Assembly: GCA_016934895.1 (NCBI GenBank)
Contig: JAFGRZ010000178.1
Location: 1-5,134, forward strand
Source: Candidatus Aminicenantota bacterium
GTDB taxonomy: Bacteria > Acidobacteriota > Aminicenantia > Aminicenantales > UBA8522
Length of the DNA: 5,134 bases
Direction of reading: 5' to 3'
Every line of letters starts with the position of its first letter. Within the stretch, counting starts at the first letter, position 1. Positions 1 to 5,134 of the stretch are shown one piece after another. The notes under the pieces were generated by a model. That model was not told the origin of the DNA, ran no database searches, and worked only from the letters and a program-made list of their open reading frames with translations. Position numbers and translations under genes: made by a program.

Positions 1-1533
<1,533 letters not shown>

Positions 1534-1575
1534 GGGTTCCACTCGAGGGGCTCATTCCCCGGCCGGGCTTCCGAC

Positions 1576-1603
1576 TCCGCACCTTGTGGGGCTATTTCTT
1601 TTT
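1576..1603 (+). terminator. Weak candidate terminator for glmS
   Basis: A short imperfect hairpin (CCGCAC at 1577-1582, loop CTT, GTGGGG at 1586-1591, one G-G mismatch) is followed directly by a T-rich run, TATTTCTTTTT, at 1593-1603. This is the order expected of an intrinsic terminator for the rightward glmS transcript. The T run lies inside the end of the convergent ino1 gene, where it is the complement of that gene's lysine codons. The stem is weak, so it could be coincidence. Confidence 0.27.
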
Positions 1604-2725
1604 GGCCGCGCCCTTTTTCCGGGCCCTGGGCTTGGCTTCCTTTTTGGCGTAACGGGCGATGAATTTCTCGGTCAGATCACGCGCTTCGGTGTCGGTGTAC
1701 TGCTTCGGCGGGGTCTTCATGAAATAGGAGGAAGGGGCGAATAGGGCGCCGGAGACGCCGTTGTTGAGGGCCAACTTGGCGCAGCGGATGGCGTCGATGA
1801 CCACTCCCGCGGAATTGGGCGAATCCTCGACCGACAGCCGGCAATCCAGGTAGGTGGGCACATCTCCAAAGTGACGGCTTTCGATGCGCAGGAAACAGAG
1901 TTTGTTATCCTTCTGCCAGGGCACGTAATCGCTCGGCCCGACATGGACATTGTCCGGTTCGATATTCAGCCCGCGGGCCTTGATCTGGGAGGTCACGGCG
2001 TTGGTTTTGGAGATCTTTTTGGAATGCAGCCTCTCCCTCTCCAGCATGTTCAGGAAGTCGGTGTTCCCGCCGGTGTTCAGCTGGTAGGTCCGTTCGATGG
2101 GCATGCCGCGGTCGAGATAGAGGTTGACCAGGGTGCGGTGGAGGATGGTCGCCCCGACCTGGGACTTGATATCGTCGCCGATGATCGGCAACCCGCGCGC
2201 TTCGAACCGTTTCTGCCAATATTTTTCGGAAGCGATGAAAACCGGGATGCAGTTGATGAAAGCGCACCGCGCGTCCATGACCTGCTCGACATACCATTTG
2301 GTGGCCTCTTCGCTCCCGACCGGGAGATAGCTCACCACGACGTCCGCCTTCGCCTCCTTCAGGATGGAAACGATATCGGCTGTCGCTCCGGGGGCCTTCT
2401 GGATGATCTGGGAAAGGTACTTGCCCAAACCGTCGTGGGTCATTCCCCGGTGAACTTTAACGTTTTTCGAGGGCACGTCGGCGAACTTGGTGGTGTTGTT
2501 GGGCCAAGTGAAGATCGCCTCGCTCAGGTCTTTCCCGACCTTGTTCTTATCGATGTCGAAGGCGGCGACGAATTCGATGTCCCGGATATGATATCCGCCC
2601 AGGTTGACGTGCATGATTCCGGGGATGAAATCCCCTTCCTTGGCGTTCTTGTAGTACTCGACCCCCTGAATGAGAGAAGAGGCGCAGTTTCCGGTGCCGA
2701 TGATACCGACTCTGATCTTGTTCAT
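1592..2725 (-). CDS. ino1: Inositol-1-phosphate synthase, bacterial/actinobacterial type
   Basis: This NAD-dependent cytoplasmic enzyme converts D-glucose-6-phosphate to 1L-myo-inositol-1-phosphate, the entry step for all inositol compounds. The 377-aa length fits the Mycobacterium-type family (about 365 aa) rather than the longer eukaryotic one. Visible landmarks are the Rossmann NAD-binding GIIGTGNCASSL (8-19), LPVGSEEATKWY (134-145), NCIPVFIAS (158-166), GDDIKSQVGATILHR (183-197, including the conserved Lys187), QLNTGGNTDFLNML (215-228), and the C-terminal NSAGVVIDAIRCAKLA (304-319). Residues 361-377 are an extra Lys/Arg/Ala-rich tail outside the catalytic fold. The ATG at 2725 has an excellent AAGGAGGT site at 2741-2734, 8 nt upstream. 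That site lies within the end of the upstream phosphotransferase gene, whose stop is only 4 bp away, so the two are very likely co-translated. The neighbour implies that the product feeds phosphatidylinositol-phosphate synthesis. Confidence 0.95.
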   Translation of the reverse strand: MNKIRVGIIGTGNCASSLIQGVEYYKNAKEGDFIPGIMHVNLGGYHIRDIEFVAAFDIDKNKVGKDLSEAIFTWPNNTTKFADVPSKNVKVHRGMTHDGLGKYLSQIIQKAPGATADIVSILKEAKADVVVSYLPVGSEEATKWYVEQVMDARCAFINCIPVFIASEKYWQKRFEARGLPIIGDDIKSQVGATILHRTLVNLYLDRGMPIERTYQLNTGGNTDFLNMLERERLHSKKISKTNAVTSQIKARGLNIEPDNVHVGPSDYVPWQKDNKLCFLRIESRHFGDVPTYLDCRLSVEDSPNSAGVVIDAIRCAKLALNNGVSGALFAPSSYFMKTPPKQYTDTEARDLTEKFIARYAKKEAKPRARKKGAAKKK

Positions 2726-2729
2726 GAGC

Positions 2730-3398
2730 TCAGACCTCCTTATCCTTGGTCATTTGTCTTTCGATCTTCCTGACCAGCAGCGTCCGGTCGATGGCCGTGA
2801 TATTGGAAACGACGGCGATGGCGGTCAGGACGATGATCATCGCCGGGTCGAAGACATTGAAGATGATCCCGATCAGGGTGCCGAGGACCAGGAGGATCAT
2901 CCGCTCGGCCCGCTGCATGAATCCGATGCGGCACTCGATCCCCAGGCCTTCGGCCCGTGCCCGTGTGTAGCTCACCATCGTCGATCCCAGGAAGGTGAAA
3001 AACGGGATCCACATCGGCCAGCGGCCCCGGAAGTAGTAGGCCAGGCCGAAGTAGATAAAGAACTCGGAATAGCGGTCCAGGGTGGAATCAAAGATGGCGC
3101 CGTAAAGGCTCTTTCTACCGGTTTTAACCGCGACCTTTCCGTCGATGACATCCAGGGCCCCGCAAATGAAGATGAGGACAACCGCCCAAGCGGGGAAGTC
3201 GAACGCGAAGAAGGCGCCGGCGGCCAGTCCCGCCAGAAGGGCGAATAAAGTGATCCGGTTGGGACTGACACCGAGATGGACAAAGCCGTCCGCCAGTCTG
3301 TCGAGGCCGCCGAGGAATCCTCGAATCCAGCTCTCCGGGATCGCGCTGAGCAGGCGGACTCTGGGATTTCGTCTTGGCGCGGCTTCGGATGAATTCAT
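2730..3398 (-). CDS. CDP-alcohol phosphotransferase, probable phosphatidylinositol-phosphate synthase
   Basis: This is a 222-aa integral membrane enzyme of the CDP-OH-P family, which moves a phosphatidyl group from a CDP-lipid to an alcohol. The PNRIT motif (46-50) precedes the first membrane segment. Six hydrophobic segments are visible, near 50-66, 68-82, 111-123, 128-144, 166-183 and 185-203. The active-site signature runs from D83-x2-D86-G87 through A90 to G100-x3-D104-x3-D108, so all four metal-binding Asp are present. The usual Arg after the Ala is Val91. YTRARAEG (144-151) followed by GFMQRAERMIL (159-169) resembles the equivalent region of mycobacterial PgsA1-type PIP synthases. With ino1 4 bp downstream, inositol-1-phosphate is the likely acceptor. 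A di-myo-inositol-phosphate or other CDP-alcohol synthase is the main alternative; no inositol-phosphate cytidylyltransferase is in view to support it. The ATG at 3398 was chosen because the frame upstream (to an ATG at 3524) overlaps the preceding gene and encodes unconvincing sequence. Confidence 0.85.
   Translation of the reverse strand: MNSSEAAPRRNPRVRLLSAIPESWIRGFLGGLDRLADGFVHLGVSPNRITLFALLAGLAAGAFFAFDFPAWAVVLIFICGALDVIDGKVAVKTGRKSLYGAIFDSTLDRYSEFFIYFGLAYYFRGRWPMWIPFFTFLGSTMVSYTRARAEGLGIECRIGFMQRAERMILLVLGTLIGIIFNVFDPAMIIVLTAIAVVSNITAIDRTLLVRKIERQMTKDKEV
2734..2741 (-). promoter_or_regulatory. Strong Shine-Dalgarno site for ino1
   Basis: AAGGAGGT on the minus strand sits 8 nt before the ino1 ATG and overlaps the last sense codons and stop of the upstream phosphotransferase gene (Lys-Glu-Val-stop). 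This fixes the ino1 start and points to translational coupling. Confidence 0.85.
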
Positions 3399-3416
3399 TT
3401 GGGTGACAAAAGAGCT

Positions 3417-3450
3417 ATCATAATGTACCAAAAGCCGGCCCGGAATCAAG
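3417..3450 (-). promoter_or_regulatory. Weak candidate internal promoter before the phosphotransferase gene
   Basis: In the 61-bp gap between the small gene and the phosphotransferase, the minus strand carries a TTGATT hexamer (about 3447-3442), then TACATT after 16 bp and TATGAT (3422-3417) after 21 bp. The first pair has a normal spacer. No Shine-Dalgarno site precedes the ATG at 3398. It could be an internal promoter, or simply AT-rich spacer within one long operon. Confidence 0.25.
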
Positions 3451-3459
3451 AGGAACGTT

Positions 3460-3669
3460 CTATTCGATCTTGATTTTCCTCTTGGGTACGGTCCCCCGGT
3501 CTCCTTTCTTTTCGAGCGATTCAAGCCGGGCGTCGATGAGAGAGCGAGCGGCCAGAAGCAGCTCTTTTCGGGCTCTGAGCAGATGGTCCTGAGCTTGGGA
3601 GGGGAGGAAGAGGGTGAACAGTTCCTCGGGTATGGAAATCTTGATCTCCCGCACTTTTTCTGCGGCCAT
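3460..3669 (-). CDS. Small hypothetical protein of the ATPase-phosphotransferase gene cluster
   Basis: I do not recognise this 69-aa protein. Its N-terminus reads as a beta-like strand, VREIKISIPEEL (6-17). Then comes a segment rich in charged and aliphatic residues, HLLRARKELLLAARSLIDARLESLEKK (29-55), which should form one long amphipathic helix able to pack as a coiled coil. A basic tail, PKRKIKIE, ends it. It has no cysteine, membrane segment or signal peptide. The strand-then-helix plan is faintly like ribbon-helix-helix proteins, but I see no second helix pair to support DNA binding. Two in-frame ATGs lie at 3675 and 3669 (ATGATCATG). The AAGGAGG at 3683-3677 is 7 nt from the second and only 1 nt from the first, so 3669 is preferred. 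The first ATG overlaps the stop of the upstream ATPase gene (ATGA). The tight coupling suggests a partner of that ATPase, which is inference only. Confidence 0.75.
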   Translation of the reverse strand: MAAEKVREIKISIPEELFTLFLPSQAQDHLLRARKELLLAARSLIDARLESLEKKGDRGTVPKRKIKIE

Positions 3670-3671
3670 GA

Positions 3672-4850
3672 TCATGCCTCCTTACGGTCGGGTTGAAAGG
3701 TGATGCGCAACCTTTCCTCGACGAATTTCGCCCCCCGGATGGAGTGATTGAGAAGAACCCGGGGGAGCAGGATGTTTCTTTTCAGCGGGCCCACCCTGAT
3801 GAACAGCTCTTCACCTTTTTGGAAGACGTCAAGGTCGCTCTTCTCCACAAAAGGCAGGTGAAGGGACAAGATAAAGCGTCCGTTCTCTTTTTCAATTCGC
3901 AGGGGTTTTTGGGTGAAGAACAGGCGGGCGGGGTCCTTGCCCCGGTAGACGACGGTTCCCAGTTTTTGGAGAGCCGACAGGCCGAATATCTCCTGATCGG
4001 CGAGATCGGCGGTCACTATGGGCACGGGAGAGAAGCTGTCCTCGATCAGGCGGAGATAGTCCTCCTGAATGGTCTTCCAGCCGCGAAAATAGGGGTCTTT
4101 GACCGAGGCCGGGATGACCCGGTTGACGATGATCAAGTCGACGGCGTAGCCGAAAAGGCTGAAAAAGGTATAAGCCCTCTGAGCCTCCCGGATGACCATT
4201 TTTTCGGGATTGATGACCAGCCGGATGGACGTCTTCCGCCCGTCCTCGAGGATGTCCTTCATCTCGGCCAGTTGGCCGGTCAGCTTTTTCATCGCTTCGA
4301 AGACGCTGTCCTTGGGGAAGGGAAAAGGGAGCACGCGGCTGGCCACGGGCCTCACCGCCCTGGCCGCGGTCCGCTGGATGGGGAAGATGTGTTTGAGATA
4401 CCAGTTGGTGATCTCCGGCGCGCTGAGGAGGCGCAGGGTATCAGCGGTTGGAGCGCAATCGACGATGATGAGGTCATAATCGGAATCCTTATTATATTGG
4501 CGGATTTCCATCAGGCTGAAGAGCTCCTCCATTCCGGGAAAGACGCTCAGTTCTTCGGCCTCGATGATGTCGACCCCCTGGGAAGCGAACAGGGCCGTGA
4601 GATACGCCTTGATTCCTCCCCAGCGGGCCTCCATCTGCTCCAAGGCGTCAACCTCCTGGCCGTAAAGGTTGGCGGTGATCCTTTGCGGGGAGTTGCCGAG
4701 CGGCGTCTCGAATGAGTCGGAGAGGCTGTGGGCGGCATCGGTGGAGATGACCAGGGTTTTGTATCCCCGGCGGGCGGAGAGGAGAGCCGTGGAGGCGGCG
4801 AGTGTCGTTTTCCCGACGCCTCCCTTTCCGGTAAAAAGAATGATGCGCAT
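3672..4850 (-). CDS. ArsA/Get3-family ATPase with C-terminal HSP20-like domain
   Basis: A 392-aa cytoplasmic ATPase of the deviant-Walker (SIMIBI) class. The P-loop is GKGGVGKTT (8-16) with the signature Lys9. The switch I region is STDAAHSLSD (36-45), switch II is DCAPTADTLRLL (131-142), and the NPE adenine-contact region is at 214-216. Residues about 315-387 form a beta-rich module (LRIEKENGRFILSLHLP through EERLRITF) that matches the HSP20-like domain found at the end of many bacterial ArsA-type ATPases. It has a single ATPase half, unlike the duplicated E. coli arsenite pump ATPase. It lacks the CxxC zinc motif of eukaryotic Get3 and any arsenite-binding cysteine cluster; C132 is the only cysteine. 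Arsenic resistance is therefore unlikely and no other ars gene is present. Get3 relatives bind tail-anchored membrane proteins, but that role is not shown for this branch. It is the first gene of the leftward cluster and overlaps or abuts the small gene. The ATG at 4850 starts directly at the conserved first strand and has only a weak AGGA. Confidence 0.9.
   Translation of the reverse strand: MRIILFTGKGGVGKTTLAASTALLSARRGYKTLVISTDAAHSLSDSFETPLGNSPQRITANLYGQEVDALEQMEARWGGIKAYLTALFASQGVDIIEAEELSVFPGMEELFSLMEIRQYNKDSDYDLIIVDCAPTADTLRLLSAPEITNWYLKHIFPIQRTAARAVRPVASRVLPFPFPKDSVFEAMKKLTGQLAEMKDILEDGRKTSIRLVINPEKMVIREAQRAYTFFSLFGYAVDLIIVNRVIPASVKDPYFRGWKTIQEDYLRLIEDSFSPVPIVTADLADQEIFGLSALQKLGTVVYRGKDPARLFFTQKPLRIEKENGRFILSLHLPFVEKSDLDVFQKGEELFIRVGPLKRNILLPRVLLNHSIRGAKFVEERLRITFQPDRKEA
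3677..3683 (-). promoter_or_regulatory. Shine-Dalgarno site deciding the small gene's start
   Basis: AAGGAGG on the minus strand lies inside the last codons of the ATPase gene. Its 7-nt distance to the ATG at 3669, against 1 nt to the ATG at 3675, favours the second start and indicates coupled translation. Confidence 0.8.
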
Positions 4851-4862
4851 TGTCCTGTTTAT

Positions 4863-4892
4863 ATTCTATCACTCGATCCGCCGGGAGGACAA
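4863..4892 (-). promoter_or_regulatory. Candidate sigma70-type promoter for the ArsA-like operon
   Basis: On the minus strand TTGTCC (4892-4887) and TAGAAT (4868-4863) are separated by 18 bp, matching the consensus at 4/6 and 5/6 positions. The -10 hexamer ends 12 nt before the ATG at 4850, so the transcript would have a leader of only about 5-6 nt. This is the best candidate in the divergent region but is unproven. Confidence 0.45.
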
Positions 4893-5015
4893 GCCGCGGG
4901 CGTGGTGAGGCCGGGAGGGTTGTGTTTTAATCGCGCCGGACGCGGACAACAGCGTCGCTGCTGGAGGTCCAGGGCCGTCCCGAGGCGAGTTCCCCCCATA
5001 ATTTTATCACGGCCC

Positions 5016-5043
5016 TTGACAAGAACACGGGGATATGTATAAT
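5016..5043 (+). promoter_or_regulatory. Near-consensus sigma70 promoter of the argR-like gene
   Basis: Perfect TTGACA (5016-5021) and perfect TATAAT (5038-5043) hexamers are separated by 16 bp. Initiation would be expected near 5050, about 5 nt before the ATG at 5055. Its strength suggests a gene held down by a repressor, which fits the palindromes that overlap it. Confidence 0.8.
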
Positions 5044-5051
5044 TATGCGAA
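5034..5051 (+). promoter_or_regulatory. Candidate ARG box 1 (over the -10 element)
   Basis: The core TGTATAATTATGCG (5036-5049) matches 11 of 14 positions of the E. coli-type ArgR operator core TGAAT-WWWW-ATTCA. It covers the -10 hexamer, so a bound repressor would block RNA polymerase. On its own this match would be weak; its value lies in its pairing with the second box. Confidence 0.4.
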
Positions 5052-5053
5052 AG

Positions 5054-5071
5054 AATGAATATAAACTCAAA
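5054..5071 (+). promoter_or_regulatory. Candidate ARG box 2 (over the start codon)
   Basis: The core TGAATATAAACTCA (5056-5069) matches 13 of 14 positions of the ArgR operator core, and the flanking A residues fit too. It overlaps the ATG at 5055. Taken as 18-bp sites, boxes 1 and 2 are 2 bp apart and 20 bp centre to centre, that is, on the same DNA face, as expected for one ArgR hexamer. As I recall, E. coli argR itself also has a 2-bp gap. Confidence 0.55.
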
Positions 5072-5134
5072 GGCTCGCCGCATCCGTTTGCTCAAGGAGA
5101 TTGTCGTCGAGCGGGGAATCGGCGATCAGCGCCA
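5055..5134 (+). CDS. argR: Probable arginine repressor, N-terminal fragment cut by the window end
   Basis: Only 26 codons are visible, reading MNINSKARRIRLLKEIVV and then ERGIGDQR. The pattern R-x2-I-x3-EI-x5-I-x2-Q matches the first helix and turn of the ArgR/AhrC winged-helix DNA-binding domain (Bacillus AhrC begins similarly with RHIKIREII and then IETQ). ArgR senses L-arginine, represses arginine biosynthesis genes and usually represses itself. The perfect promoter and paired ARG-box-like sites over it support both identity and autoregulation. There is no good Shine-Dalgarno site and the predicted leader is about 5 nt. An alternative ATG at 5045 opens another frame to the window end, but its translation has no recognisable pattern. 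The identification rests on a short stretch plus the operator, so it is probable rather than certain. Confidence 0.62.
   Translation, partial: MNINSKARRIRLLKEIVVERGIGDQR

Larger units (their letters stand above)
4851..5054. other. Divergent intergenic region
   Basis: This 204-bp region lies between the leftward ATPase operon and the rightward argR-like gene. It contains a candidate promoter at each end. The middle (about 4900-5010) is GC-rich with two small perfect inverted repeats, CAGC-GTC-GCTG (4950-4960) and CTGGA-GG-TCCAG (4961-4972), which abut each other. I see no tRNA, signal recognition particle RNA or other known RNA motif on either strand. Confidence 0.6.

Noticed and set aside
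1558..1567. Perfect 10-bp palindrome CCCGGCCGGG in the convergent gap as a bidirectional terminator
   Set aside because: With no loop it is a poor RNA hairpin, and no T run follows it on either strand.
3399..3524. N-terminal extension of the phosphotransferase from an ATG at 3524
   Set aside because: It would overlap the small upstream gene by 65 bp and adds 42 residues with no family similarity. The ATG at 3398 begins a protein of normal family length.
3693..4715. Long open frame (340 codons) on the plus strand opposite the ATPase gene; similarly 1871-2773 opposite ino1
   Set aside because: Both lie wholly antisense to clearly recognisable conserved proteins. Their translations are Asp/Gly/Val-rich and low in pattern, as expected from the complement of GC-rich codons.
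4950..4972. Two abutting small palindromes as a regulator site or hairpin RNA
   Set aside because: Stems are only 4 and 5 bp in GC-rich DNA and have no T run, so chance is enough to explain them; listed only as content of the intergenic region.
4859..5095. 78-codon minus-strand frame in the divergent region
   Set aside because: It runs antisense through the strong promoter and start of the argR-like gene and through the ATPase promoter, and its translation resembles no protein.
5045..5134. Alternative plus-strand start at ATG 5045 in another frame
   Set aside because: The frame is open to the window end, but its translation shows no family pattern, whereas the frame from 5055 matches the ArgR N-terminus.

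Overview
The window is bacterial DNA of fairly high GC. It is densely packed with genes and uses Shine-Dalgarno sites of the AAGGAGG type. The genes do not fix the species. The pairing of a Mycobacterium-like inositol-1-phosphate synthase with a CDP-alcohol phosphotransferase that has PIP-synthase-like features, plus an ArsA/Get3-type ATPase with an HSP20-like tail, suggests a lineage that makes inositol phospholipids. An acidobacterial or Aminicenantes-like organism is my low-confidence guess; no marker gene here proves it.

Layout. Positions 1-1533 (+) hold the last five-sixths of glmS, the glucosamine-6-phosphate synthase; its N-terminal nucleophile region lies off the left edge. A 58-bp convergent gap follows. 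Four minus-strand genes then fill 4850 down to 1592 and read, in transcription order: an ArsA/Get3-like ATPase with a C-terminal HSP20-like domain (4850-3672), a small unrecognised 69-aa protein (3669-3460), a membrane CDP-alcohol phosphotransferase that is probably a phosphatidylinositol-phosphate synthase (3398-2730), and inositol-1-phosphate synthase Ino1 (2725-1592). The first pair overlaps or abuts and the last pair is 4 bp apart, each with a strong Shine-Dalgarno site inside the upstream gene. The middle junction is 61 bp. A 204-bp divergent intergenic region (4851-5054) leads to the start of a plus-strand gene whose first 26 residues look like an ArgR arginine repressor. It has a near-consensus sigma70-type promoter and two ARG-box-like palindromes over the -10 element and the start codon.

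How the genes fit. Ino1 turns glucose-6-phosphate into inositol-1-phosphate, and the phosphotransferase probably joins this to CDP-diacylglycerol to give phosphatidylinositol phosphate at the membrane. The ATPase and small protein upstream are the unexplained part: their place in a likely shared operon suggests, but does not prove, a membrane-protein or lipid-related role. GlmS (fructose-6-phosphate to glucosamine-6-phosphate) draws on the same hexose-phosphate pool but is convergent and separately transcribed. No RNA genes, insertion sequences or CRISPR arrays were seen.
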